Notes under the pieces: generated by a model
Database searches by the model: none
Seen by the model: only the letters and a program-made list of their open reading frames with translations
Told to the model about the DNA's origin: nothing
Made by a program: the position numbers and the translations under genes
In this document: piece after piece, positions 35,509-49,400 of the stretch
Layout: the number at the start of each line of letters is the position of its first letter
Numbering within the stretch: the first letter of the stretch is position 1
Assembly (NCBI GenBank): GCA_935421135.1
Contig: OW285194.1
Coordinates: 62,001-126,000 of the forward strand
Length of the DNA: 64,000 nt
Reading direction: 5' to 3'
Source: Bugulina stolonifera
Lineage: Eukaryota; Bryozoa; Gymnolaemata; Cheilostomatida; Bugulidae

Positions 35509-36552
35509 AGCTAAAACAGGAAAGACAAGCTATTTATAACATACACTTTGCATGTACTAACAATCGTAAGATCTTCACAGATACCCGAATATAATCTCAC
35601 AGTATATATGACAATAGAAATAACAGTAAATAATCACTGTAACACTACAATGTCTTTGAACAGTCATACAGTATTAACGGTTTGGTTATATTTAATTAAC
35701 ATAATATAGAACAATTCTTGCATCCATTACCTCCCTACGCCGCAGGAATGACAACCACCTCCATCTAATCCTTCTCTCTCACTAGAAGGACACAGATATT
35801 TCCAGTCATACTCATCATGCTCTCTGGTGTTTGACTTTTACTACCTGCTGTGTCTATCCACTGGTGGGCAGAAATGCTTCAGTCTATAGATGAGCTCAAG
35901 CAAGCTAAAACAGGTAGGACAGGCTACTTATAATTTACACTGTACATGTACTAACAATCATAAGGTCTGCGCAGATACCCAATATAATGTCATATTTTGT
36001 ATGACAATAGAAATAACAGTAAATAATTGCTGTAACACTACAATGTCTTTGAACAGTCATACAGTATCAACCGTTTGGTTTTATTTTAATAACATGATAT
36101 AGAACAATTCATGCATCTATTACCTCCCAAAGCCCTAGGACTGACAACCACCTCAATCCACTCCTATCCTCTCACTAGAAAGACACAGATGTTTCCAGGC
36201 ATACTCAACTCGCTCTCAGCTAATTGACTTTTACTACCAGCGGTGTCTATCCACTGGTGGGGAGAAATGATTCAGTCTATAGATGAGCTCAAGCAAGCTA
36301 AAACAGGAAAGACAAGCTATTTATAACATACACTTTGCATGTACTAACAATCCTAAGATCTGTGCAGATACCCAAATGTAATCAGACATATTATATGACA
36401 ATAGAAATCACAGTAAATAGCCACTGGAGCACTACAATGCCTGAGCAGTCATATTAACGGGTTGGTTTTGTTTTATTAACATAATGCGGAACAATATATG
36501 CATCTATACCTCTATTACCTCCCTATGCTGTAGGAATGACAACTACCTCCAT
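35509..36552 (+). repeat. Satellite block duplicated at offset about 6,169 (copy 2)
   Basis: This is the partner of 29340-30385. Here GCCTTTGAGCAG is shortened to GCCTGAGCAG near 36441, so the offset drops by 3 bp after that point. Confidence 0.75.
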
Positions 36553-36610
36553 CCGATCCGTCTCTCTCACTAGAAAGACACAGATGTTTTCAGTCATACT
36601 CAGCTCGCTC

Positions 36611-38125
36611 TCAGGTAATTGATTTTTACTACCGGGTGTGTTTATCCTCTGGTGGGTAGAAATGCGTCAGTTTATCGATGAGCTCAAGCAAGCTAAAACA
36701 GGAAAGACAAGCTATTTATAATATACACTGTACATGTACTGACAATTGTAAGGTCTGCACAGATACCCGAATATAATCTCACATTTTGTATGACAATGGA
36801 AATAGCAGTAAATAATCGCTGTAACACCACAATATCTTTGAGCAGTCATATTGACGGGTTGGTTAAATTTTATTAACCTGATATAGAACAATTCATGCAT
36901 CTATTACCTCCCTAAGCCGTAGGAATGACAACCACCTCAATCGACTCCTATCCTCTCACTGGAAGGACGTAGATGTTTCAAGGCATACTTAGCTTGCTCT
37001 CTGGTGATTGCCTTTTACTAGCAGCTGAGTTTATCCTCGGGTGGGCATAAATGCTTCAGTCTATAGATGAGCTCAAGCAAGCTAAAACATGTAGGACAAG
37101 CTATCTATAATACACACTGTACATGTCCTAACAATCCTAAGATCTGCACAGATACCCTAATATACTCTCACATATTATATGACAATATAAATAGCAGTAA
37201 ATAACCACTGTAACACTACAATACCTTTGAGCAGTCATGTTAACGGGTTGGTTTTGCTTTATTAACATAATATGGAACAATTCATGCATCTATTACCTCC
37301 TTATGCTGCAGGAATGACAACCACCTCCATCCGATCCTCCTCTCTCACTAGAAGAGCACAGATGTTTTCGGTCATGCTTAGTCCGCTCTCTGGTGACTGG
37401 CATTTACTACCAGCTGTGTTTATCCTCTGGTGGGCAGAAATGATTCAGTCTATAGATGAGCTCAAGCAAGCTAGAACAGGTAGGACAGGCTATTTTTAAC
37501 ACATGTATATACACTGTACATGTACTAACAATGTAATCAGGCATATTATATGACAATAGAAATCGCAGTAAATGGCCACTGGAACGCTCCAATGCCTTTG
37601 AGCAGTCATATTAACGGGTTGGTTTTGTTTTATTAATATAATGCGGAACAATATATGCATCTATACCTGTATTACCTCCCTATGCCGTAGGAATGACAAC
37701 TACCTCCATCCGATCCTCCTCTCTCACTAGAAAGACACAGATGTTATTAGTCATACTCAACTCGCTCTCAGGTAATTGATTTTTACTACCAGCTGTGTTT
37801 ATCCTCAGTTGGGTAGAGATGCTTCAAGCAAGCTAAAACAGGAAAGACAGGCTATTTATAACATACACTTTGCATGTACTAACAATCGTAAGATCTCCAC
37901 AGATACCCGAATATAATCTCACAGTATATATGGCAATAGAAATAACAGTTAATTATCACTGTAACACTACAATTTCTTTGAACAGTCATACAGTATTAAC
38001 GGTTTTGGTTTTATTTCATTAACATAATATAGAACAATTCATGCATCCATTACCTCCCTACGCCGCAGGAATGACAACCACCTCCATCTAATCCTTCTCT
38101 CTCACTAGAAGGACACAGATGTTTC
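36611..38125 (+). repeat. Satellite block, copy 1 of 4 (offset 7,001 to the next)
   Basis: The block begins near CTCTCAGGTAATTG and carries GCGTCAGTTTATCGATGAG, GGTTGGTTAAATTTTATT and GGTGACTGGCATTT. Related copies start near 43612, 53595 and 58223. Rare differences here include CTACCGGGTGTG and CCTCGGGTGGGC. Confidence 0.75.
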
Positions 38126-38389
38126 CAGTCATACTAATCATGCTCTCTGGTGTTTGACTTTTACTACCTGCTGTGTCTATCCACTGGTGGGCAGAAATGC
38201 TTCAGTCTATAGAGGAGCTCAAGCAAGCTAAAACAGGTAGGACAGGCTATTTATAACATACACTTTGCATGTACTAACAATCGTAAGATCTCCACAGATA
38301 CCCGAATATAATCTCACAGTATATATGACAATAGAAATAACAGTAAATAATCACTGGAACACTACAATGCCTTTGAGCAGTCATATTAA

Positions 38390-41300
38390 CGGGCGGGTTT
38401 TATTTTAATAACATAATATAGAATAATTCATGTATCTAATACCTCCCTAAGCCGTAGGAATGACAACCACCTCAATCGACTCCTATCCTCTCACTGGAAG
38501 GACATAGATGTTTCCAGGCATACTTAGCTTGCTCTCTGGTGATTGACTTTTACTACCAGTGGTGTCTATCCACTGGTGGGCAGAAATACTTCAGTCTATA
38601 GATGAGCTCAAGCAAGCTAAAACAGGTAGGACAGGCTACTTATAATATACACCGTACATGTACCAACAATCATAAAGTCTGCACAGATACCCGAATACAA
38701 TGAATACAATCTCGCAGTTTGTATGACAATAGAAATAACAGTATATAATCGCTGTAACACTACAATATCCTTGAACAGTCATATTCACGGATTGGTTTTA
38801 TTTCATTAACATAATATTGAACAATTCATGCATCTATTACCTCCCTAAGCCCAAGGAATGACAACCACCTCAATCCACTCCTATCCTCTCACTAGAAAGA
38901 CACAGATATTTCCAGGCATACTCAACTCGCTCTCAGGTAATTGACTTTTACTACCAGCGGTGTCTATCCACTGGTGGGCAGAAATACTTCAGTCTATAGA
39001 TGAGCTCAAGCAAGCTAAAACTGGCAAGACTGGCTACTTATCATATACGCTGTACATGTATTAACAATCCTAAAATCTGCACAGATACCCAAATGTGATG
39101 AGACATATTATATGACAATAGAAATCACAGGAAATAACCACTGGAACACTACAATGCCTTTGCGCAGTCACATTAACGGGTTGGTTTTGTTTTATTAACA
39201 TAATGCGGAACAATTCATGCATCTATTACCTCCCTATGCCGTATGAATGACAACCACCTCCACCTAATCCGTCTCTCTCACTAGAAAGACACAGATGTTT
39301 TCAGTCATACTCAGCTCGCTCTCAGGTAATTGATTTTTAGTACCAGCTGTGTTTATCTTCCGTTGGGCAGAAATGCTTCAGTCTATAGATGAGCTCAAGC
39401 AAGCTAAAACAGGTAGGACAGGCTACTTATAATTTACACTGTACATGTACTAACAATCATAAGGTCTGCGCAGATACCCAATATAATGTCATATTTTGTA
39501 TGACAATAGAAATAACAGTAAATAATCGCTGTAACACTACAATAACTTTGAACAGTCATATTCATCGGTTGGTTTTATTTTAATAACATGATATAGAACA
39601 ATTCATGCATCTATTACCTCCCTAAGCCCTAGGAATGACAACCACCTCAATCCACTCCTATCCTCTCACTAGAAAGACACAGATGTTTCCAGGCATACTC
39701 AACTCGCCCTCAGGTAATTGACTGTTACTACCAGCGGTGTCTATTCACTGGTGGGCAAAAATACTTCAGTCTATAGATGAGCTCAAGCAAGCTAAAACAG
39801 GAAAGACAAGCTATTTATAACATACACTTTGCATGTACTAACAATCGTAAGATCTCCACAGATACCCGAATATAATCTCACAGTATATATGACAATGGAA
39901 ATAGCAGTAAATAATCGCTGTAACACTACAATATCTTTGAGCAGTCATGTTAACGGGTTGGTTTTGCTTCATTAACATAATATGGAACAATTCATGCATC
40001 TATTACCTCCTTATGCTGCAGGAATGACAACCACCTCCATCCGATCCTCCTCTCTCACTAGAAGAGCACAGAATATTATCAGTCATGCTTAGTCCGCTCT
40101 CTGGTGACTGACATTTACTACCAGCTGTGTTTATCCTCTGGTGGGCAGAAATGATTCAGTCTATAGATGAGCTCAAGCAAGCTAAAACAGGTAGGACAGG
40201 CTATTTATAATACATGTATATACACTGTACATGTACTAACAATCCTAAGATCTGTGCAGATACCCAAATGTAATCAGACATATTATTTCACAATAGAAAT
40301 CACAGTAAATAGCCACTGGAGCACTACAATGCCTTTGAGCAGTCATATTAACGGGTTGGTTTTGTTTTATTAACATAATGCGGAACAATATATGCATCTA
40401 TACCTCTATTACCTCCCTATGCCGTAGGAATGACAACTACCTCCATCCGATCCTCCTCTCTCACTAGAAAGACACAGATGTTTCCAGTCATACTCAGCTG
40501 CTCTCAGGTAATTGATTTTTACTACCAGCTTTGTTTATCCTCCGTTGGGTAGAGATGCTTCAGTCTATAGATGAGCTCAAGCAAGCTAAAACAGGAAAGA
40601 CAAGCTATTTATAACATACACTTTGCATGTACTAACAATCGTAAGATCTCCACAGATACCCGAATATAATCTCACAGTATATATGACAATAGAAATAACA
40701 GTAAATAATCACTGTAACACTACAATGTCTTTGAACAGTCATACAGTATTAACGGTTTGGTTATATTTCATTAACATAATATAGAACAATTCATGCATCC
40801 ATTACCTCCCTACGCCGCAGGAATGACAACCACCTCCATCTAATCCTTCTCTCTCACTAGAAGGACACAGATATTTCCAGTCGTACTCATCATGCTCCCT
40901 GTGTTTGACTTTTACTACCTGCTGTGTTTATCCACTGTTGGGCAGAAATACTTCAGTCTATAGATGAGCTCAAGCAAGCTAAAACAGGCAAGACTGGTTA
41001 CTTATCATATACGCTGTGCATGTACTAACAATCCTAACATCTGCACAGATGGCCCAAATGTGATCAGACATATTATATGACGATAGAAATCGCAGTAAAT
41101 AACCACTGGAACACTACGATGCCTTTGAGCAGTCATATTAACGGGTTGGTTTTGTTTTATTAACATAATGCGGAACAATTCATGCATCTATTACCTCCCT
41201 ATGCCGTATGAATGACAACCACCTCCATCTAATCCTTCTCTCTCACTAGAAAGACACAGATGTTTTCAGTCATACTCAGCTCGCTCTCAGGTAATTGATT

Positions 41301-41630
41301 TTTACTACCGGCTTTGTTTATCCTATGGTGGGTAGAAATACTTCAGTTTATAGATGAGCTCAAGCAAGCTAAAACAGGAAAGACAGGCTATTTATAATGT
41401 ACACTGTACATGTACTAACAATTGTCAGGTCTGCACAGATACCCGAATATAATCTCACATTTTGTATGACAATGGAAATAGCAGTAAATAATCGCTGTAA
41501 CACCACAATATATTTGCGCAGTCATATTGACGGGTTGGTTTTATTTTATTAACCTGATATAGAACAATTCATGCATCTATTACCTCCTTATGCTGCAGGA
41601 ATGACAACCACCTCCATCCGATCCTCCTCT
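38390..41630 (+). repeat. Satellite block repeated at offset 21,611 (copy 1)
   Basis: About 3.2 kb matches 60000-63243. Shared variants are CCCAAGGAATGAC, TTTGCGCAGTCACATTAACGG, CTCGCCCTCAGGTAATTGACTG and GATGGCCCAAAT. The offset becomes 21,614 near the right end. Confidence 0.8.
38460..39260 (+). repeat. Satellite segment duplicated at offset 4,290
   Basis: This segment matches about 42750-43550. Both carry GAATACAATGAATACAATC, a 9-bp micro-duplication, and ACCGTACATGTACC in place of the usual CTGTACATGTACT. The same variant is found near 55670 and 60300. Confidence 0.7.
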
Positions 41631-43611
41631 CTCACTAGAAGAGCACAGATGTTTTCAGTCATGCTTAGTCCGCTCTCTGGTGACTGGCATTTACTACCAG
41701 CTGTGTTTATCCTCTGGTGGGCAGAAATGATTCAGTCTATAGATGAGCTCAAGCAAGCTAGAACAGGTAGGACAGGCTATTTTTAACACATGTATATACA
41801 CTGCACATGTACTAACAATGTAATCAGGCATATTATATGACAATATAAATCGCAGTAAATGGCCACTGGAACGCTCCAATGCCTTTGAGCAGTCATATTA
41901 ACGGGTTGGTTTTGTTTTATTAACATAATGCGGAACAATATATGCATCTATACCTGTATTACCTCCCTATGCCGTAGGAATGACAACTACCTCCATCCGA
42001 TCCTCCTCTCTCACTAGAAAGACACAGATGTTTCCAGTCATACTCAACTCGCTCTCAGGTAATTGATTTTTACTACCAGCTGTGTTTATCCTCAGTTGGG
42101 TAGAGATGCTTCAAGCAAGCTAAAACAGGAAAGACAAGCTATTTATAACATACACTTTGCATGTACTAACAATCGTAAGATCTCCACAGATACCCGAATA
42201 TAATCTCACAGTATATATGACAATAGAAATAACAGTAAATAAGCACTGTAACACTACAATGTCTTTGAACAGTCATACAGTATTAACGGTTTGGTTATAT
42301 TTCATTAACATAATATAGAACAATTCATGCATCCATTACCTCCCTACGCCGCAGGAATGACAACCACCTCCATCTAATCCTTCTCTCTCACTAGAAGGAC
42401 GCAGATATTTCCAGTCATACTAATCATGCTCTCAGGTAATTGATTTTTACTACCTGCTGTGTCTATCCACTGGTGGGCAGAAATGCTTCAGTCTATAGAT
42501 GAGCTCAAGCAAGCTAAAACAGGTAGGACAGGCTACTTATAATTTACACTGTACATGTACTAACAATCATAAGGTCCGCGCAGATACCCAATATAATGTC
42601 ATATTTTGTATGACAATAGAAATAACAGTAAATAATCGCTGTAACACTACAATGTCTTTGAACAGTCATACAGTATTAACCGTTTGGTTTTACTTTAATA
42701 ACATGATATAGAACAATTCATGCATCTATTACCTCCCTAAGCCCTAGGAATGACAACCACCTCAATCGACTCCTATCCTCTCACTGGAAGGACGTAGATG
42801 TTCCCAGGCATACTTAGCTTGCTCTCTGGTGATTGACTTTTACTACCAGTGGTGTCTATCCACTGGTGGGCAGAAATACTTCAGTCTATAGATGAGCTCA
42901 AGCAAGCTAAAACAGGTAGGACAGGCTGCTTATAATATACACCGTACATGTACCAACAATCATAAAGTCTGCACAGATACCCGAATACAATGAATACAAT
43001 CTCGCAGTTTGTATGACAATAGAAATAACAGTATATAATCGCTGTAACACTACAATATCCTTGAACAGTCATATTCACGGATTGGTTTTATTTCATTAAC
43101 ATAATATTGAACAATTCATGCATCTATTACCTCCCTAAGCCCAAGGAATGACAACCACCTCAATCCACTCCTATCCTCTCACTAGAAAGACACAGATATT
43201 TCCAGGCATACTCAACTCGCTCTCAGGTAATTGACTTTTACTACCAGCGGTGTCTATCCACTGGTGGGCAGAAATACTTCAGTCTATAGATGAGCTCAAG
43301 CAAGCTAAAACAGGCAAGACTGGCTACTTATCATATACGCTGTACATGTATTAACAATCCTAAAATCTGCACAGATACGCAAATGTGATGAGACATATTA
43401 TATGACAATAGAAATCACAGGAAATAACCACTGGAACACTACAATGCCTTTGCGCAGTCACATTAACGGGTTGGTTTTGTTTTATTAACATAATGCGGAA
43501 CAATTCAAGCATCTATTACCTCCCTATGCCGTATGAATGACAACCACCTCAATCCACTCCTATCCTCTCACTAGAAAGACACAGATGTTTCCAGGCATAC
43601 TCAACTCGCTC

Positions 43612-45368
43612 TCAGGTAATTGATTTTTACTACCGGCTGTGTTTATCCTCTGGTGGGTAGAAATGCGTCAGTTTATCGATGAGCTCAAGCAAGCTAAAAC
43701 AGGAAAGACAAGCTATTTATAATATACACTGTACATGTACTGACAATTGTAAGGTCTGCACAGATACCCGAATATAATCTCACATTTTGTATGACAATGG
43801 AAATAGCAGTAAATAATCGCTGTAACACCACAATATCTTTGAGCAGTCATATTAACGGGTTGGTTAAATTTTATTAACCTGATATAGAACAATTCATGCA
43901 TCTATTACCTCCCTAAGCCGTAGGAATGACAACCACCTCAATCGACTCCTATCCTCTCACTGGAAGGACGTAGATGTTTCCAGGCATACTTAGCTTGCTC
44001 TCTGGTGATTGCCTTTTACTAGCAGCTGAGTTTATCCTCTGGTGGGCATAAATGCTTCAGTCTATAGATGAGCTCAAGCAAGCTAAAACATGTAGGACAA
44101 GCTATCTATAATATACACTGTACATGTCCTAACAATCCTAAGATCTGCACAGATACCCTAATATACTCTCACATATTATATGACAATATAAATAGCAGTA
44201 AATAACCACTGTAACACTACAATACCTTTGAGCAGTCATGTTAACGGGTTGGTTTTGCTTTATTAACATAATATGGAACAATTCATGCATCTATTACCTC
44301 CTTATGCTGCAGGAATGACAACCACCTCCATCCGATCCTCCTCTCTCACTAGAAGAGCACAGATGTTTTCGGTCATGCTTAGTCCGCTCTCTGGTGACTG
44401 GCATTTACTACCAGCTGTGTTTATCCTCTGGTGGGCAGAAATGATTCAGTCTATAGATGAGCTCAAGCAAGCTAGAACAGGTAGGACAGGCTATTTTTAA
44501 CACATGTATATACACTGTACATGTACTAACAATGTAATCAGGCATATTATATGACAATAGAAATCGCAGTAAATGGCCACTGGAACGCTCCAATGCCTTT
44601 GAGCAGTCATATTAACGGGTTGGTTTTGTTTTATTAACATAATGCGGAACAATATATGCATCTATACCTGTATTACCTCCCTATGCCGTAGGAATGACAA
44701 CTACCTCCATCCGATCCTCCTCTCTCACTAGAAAGACACAGATGTTATTAGTCATACTCAACTCGCTCTCAGGTAATTGATTTTTACTACCAGCTGTGTT
44801 TATCCTCAGTTGGGTAGAGATGCTTCAAGCAAGCTAAAACAGGAAAGACAGGCTATTTATAACATACACTTTGCATGTACTAACAATCGTAAGATCTCCA
44901 CAGATACCCGAATATAATCTCACAGTATATATGGCAATAGAAATAACAGTTAATGATCACTGTAACACTACAATTTCTTTGAACAGTCATACAGTATTAA
45001 CGGTTTGGTTTTATTTCATTAACATAATATAGAACAATTCATGCATCCATTACCTCCCTACGCCGCCAGAATGACAACCACCTCCATCTAATCCTTCTCT
45101 CTCACCAGAAGGACACAGATGTTTCCAGTCATACTCAGCTCGCTCTCAGGTAATTGATTTTTACTACCAGCTGTGTTTTTCCTCCGTTGGGTATAGATGC
45201 TTCAGTCTATAGATGAGCTCAAGCAAGCTAAAACAGGAAAGACAAGCTATTTATAACATACACTTTGCATGTACTAACAATCGTAAGATCTCCACAGATA
45301 CCCGAATATAATCTCACAGTATATACGACAATAGAAATAACAGTAAATAATCACTGGAACACTACAAT
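43612..45368 (+). repeat. Satellite block, copy 2 of 4 (offset 9,983 to the next)
   Basis: This block matches 36611-38125 over about 1.5 kb and 53595-55351 over about 1.75 kb. The longer match includes the CTCTCACCAGAAGG variant in a class A head. Confidence 0.75.
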
Positions 45369-45699
45369 ATCTTTGAGCAGTCATATTGACGGGTTGGTTA
45401 AATTTTATTAACCTGATATAGAACAATTCATGCATCTATTACCTCCCTAAGCCGTAGGAATGACAACCACCTCAATCGACTCCTATCCTCTCACTGGAAG
45501 GACGTAGATGTTTCCAGGCATACTTAGCTTGCTCTCTGGTGATTGCCTTTTACTAGCAGCTGAGTTTATCCTCTGGTGGGCATAAATGCTTCAGTCTATA
45601 GATGAGCTCAAGCAAGCTAAAACAAGTAGGACAAGCTATCTATAATATACACTGTACATGTCCTAACAATCCTAAGATCTGCACAGATACCCTAATATA

Positions 45700-46490
45700 C
45701 TCTCACATATTATATGACAATATAAATAGCAGTAAATAACCACTGTAACACTACAATACCTTTGAGCAGTCATGTTAACGGGTTGGTTTTGCTTTATTAA
45801 CATAATATGGAACAATTCATGCATCTATTACCTCCTTATGCTGCAGGAATGACAACCACCTCCATCCGATCCTCCTCTCTCACTAGAAGAGCACAGATGT
45901 TTTCGGTCATGCTTAGTCCGCTCTCTGGTGACTGATATTTACTACCAGCTGTGTTTATCCTCTGGTGGGCAGAAATGATTGAGTCTATAGATGAGCTCAA
46001 GCAAGCTAAAACAGGTAGGACAGGCTATATAGACTGTACATGTACTAACAATGTAATCAGACATATTATATGACAATAGAAATCACAGGAAATAACCACT
46101 GGAACACTACAATGCCTTTGAGCAGTCATATTAACGGGTTGGTTTTGTTTCATTAACATAATGCGGAACAATTCATGCATCTATTACCTCCCTATGCCGT
46201 ATGAATGACAACCACCTCCATCTAATCCGTCTCTCTCACTAGAAAGACACAGATGTTTTCAGTCATACTCAGCCCGCTCTCAGGTAATTGATTTTTACTA
46301 CCGGCTGTGTTTATCCTCTGGTGGGTAGAAATGCTTCAGTTTATAGATGAGCTCAAGCAAGCTAAAACAGGAAAGACAAGCTATTTATAATATACACTGT
46401 ACATGTACTAACAATTGTAAGGTCTGCACAGATACCCGAATATAATCTCACACTTTGTATGACAATGGAAATAGCAGTAAATAATCGCTG
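45700..46490 (+). repeat. Satellite segment duplicated at offset 2,283
   Basis: This segment matches about 47983-48788. Both carry GAAATGATTGAGTC (ATTCAG elsewhere). This copy has lost 15 bp, TTATAATACATGTAT, from the TATAATACATGTATATAG region near 46026, so the offset rises to 2,298 after it. Confidence 0.7.
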
Positions 46491-49400
46491 TAACACCACA
46501 ATATCTTTGAGCAGTCATATTGACGGGTTGGTTTTATTTTACTAACCTGCTATAGAACAATTCATGCATCTATTACCTCCCTAAGCCGTAGGAATGACAA
46601 CCACCTCAATCGACTCCTATCCTCTCACTGGAAGGACATAGATGTTTCCAGGCATACTTAGCTTGCTCTCTGGTGATTGACTTTTACTACCAGTGGTGTC
46701 TATCCACTGGTGGGCAGAAATACTTCAGTCTATAGATGAGCTCAAGCAAGCTAAAACAGGCAAGACTGGCTACTTATCATATACACTGTACATGTACTAA
46801 CACTCCTAAGATCTGCACAGATACCCAAATATAATCTCCCGTTTTGTATGACAATAGAAATAGCAGTAAATAATCGCTGTAACACTACAATAACTTTGAA
46901 CAGTCATATTCATCGGTTGGTTTTATTTTAATAACATGATATAGAACAATTCATGCATCTATTACCTCCCTAAGCTGTATGAATGACAGCCACCTCAATC
47001 GACTCCTATCCTCTCACTAGAAGGACACAGATGTTTCCAGGCATACTTAGCTGCTCTCTGGTGATTGACTTTCACTACCAGCTGTGTTTATCCTCTGATG
47101 GGCAGAAATACTTCAGTCTATAGATGAGCTCAAGCAAGCTAAAACAGGCAAGACTGGCTACTTATCATATACGCTGTACATGTACTAACAATCCTAAGAT
47201 CTGCACAGATACCCAAATGTAATCAGACATATTATATGACGATAGAAATCGCAGTAAATAACCACTGGAACACTACGATGCCTTTGAGCAGTCATATTAA
47301 CGGGTTGGTTTTGTGTTATTAACATAATGCGGAACAATTCATGCATCTATTACCTCCCTATGCCGTATGAATGACAACCACCTCCATCTAATCCTTCTCT
47401 CTCACTAGAGAGACACAGATGTTTTCAGTCATACTCAGCTCGCTCTCAGGTAATTGATTTTTACTACCGGCTGTGTTTATCCTATGGTGGGTAGAAATAC
47501 TTCAGTTTATAGATGAGCTCAAGCAAGCTAGAACAGGTAGGACAGGCTACTTTTTAACACATGTATATACACTGTGCATGTACTAACAATGTAATCAGGC
47601 ATATTATATGACAATAGAAATCGCAGTAAATGGCCACTGGAACGCTCCAATGCCTTTGAGCAGTCATATTAACGGGTTGGTTTTGTTTTATTAACATAAT
47701 GCGGAACAATATATGCATCTATTACCTCCCTAAGCCGTAGGAATGACAACCACCTCAATCCACTCCTATCCTCTCACTAGAAAGTCACAGATGTTTCCAG
47801 GCATACTCAACTCGCTCTCAGGTAATTGACTTTTACTACCAGCGGTGTCTATCCACTAGTGGGCAAAAATACTTCAGTCTATAGATGAGCTCAAGCAAGC
47901 TAAAACAGGCAAGACTGGCTACTTATCATATACGCTGTACATGTATTAACAATCCTAAGCTCTGCACAGATACCCAAATGTGATCAGACATATTATATGA
48001 CAATATAAATAGCAGTAAATAACCACTGTAACACTACAATACCTTTGAGCAGTCATGTTAACGGGTTGGTTTTGCTTTATTAACATAATATGGAACAATT
48101 CATGCATCTATTACCTCCTTATGCTGCAGGAATGACAACCACCTCCATCCGATCCTCCTCTCTCACTAGAAGAGCACAGATGTTTTCGGTCATGCTTAGT
48201 CCGCTCTCTGGTGACTGATATTTACTACCAACTGTGTTTATCCTCTGGTGGGCAGAAATGATTGAGTCTATAGATGAGCTCAAGCAAGCTAAAACAGGTA
48301 GGACAGGCTATTTATAATACATGTATATAGACTGTACATGTACTAACAATGTAATCAGACATATTATATGACAATAGAAATCACAGGAAATAACCACTGG
48401 AACACTACAATGCCTTTGAGCAGTCATATTAACGGGTTGGTTTTGTTTTATTAACATAATGCGGAACAATTCATGCATCTATTACCTCCCTATGCCGTAT
48501 GAATGACAACCACCTCCATCTAATCCGTCTCTCTCACTAGAAAGACACAGATGTTTTCAGTCATACTCAGCTCGCTCTCAGGTAATTGATTTTTACTACT
48601 GGCTGTGTTTATCCTCTGGTGGGTAGAAATGCTTCAGTTTATAGATGAGCTCAAGCAAGCTAAAACAGGAAAGACAAGCTATTTATAATATACACTGTAC
48701 ATGTACTAACAATTGTAAGGTCTGCACAGATACCCGAATATAATCTCACATTTTGTATGACAGTGGAAATAGCAGTAAATAATCCCTGTAACACTACAAT
48801 ATCTTTGAGCAGTCATGTTAACGGGTTGGTTTTGCTTTATTAACATAATATGGAACAATTCATTCATCTATTACCTCCTTATGCTGCAGGAATGACAACC
48901 ACCTCCATCCGATCCTCCTCTCTCACTAGAAGAGCACAGAATGTTTTCAGCCATGCTTAGTCCGCTCTCTGGTGACTGACATTTACTACCAGCTGTGTTT
49001 ATCCTCTGGTGGGCAGAAATGATTCAGTCTATAGATGAGCTCAAGCAAGCTAGAACAGGTAGGACAGGCTATTTATAATACATGTACTAACAATGTAATC
49101 AGACATATTATATGACAATAGAAATCGCAGTAAATAGCCACTGGAACACTACAATGCCTTTGAGCAGTCATATTAACAGGTCGGTTTTGTTTTATTAACA
49201 TAATGCGGAACAATATATGCATCTATACCTCTATTACCTCCCTATGCCGTAGGAATGACAACCACCTCCATCCGATCCTCCTCTCTCACTAGAAAGACAT
49301 AGATGTTTCCAGTCATACTCAGCTCGCTCTCAGGTAATTGATTTTTACTACCTGCTGTGTTTATCCTCCGTTGGGTAGAGATGCTTCAGTCTATAGATGA

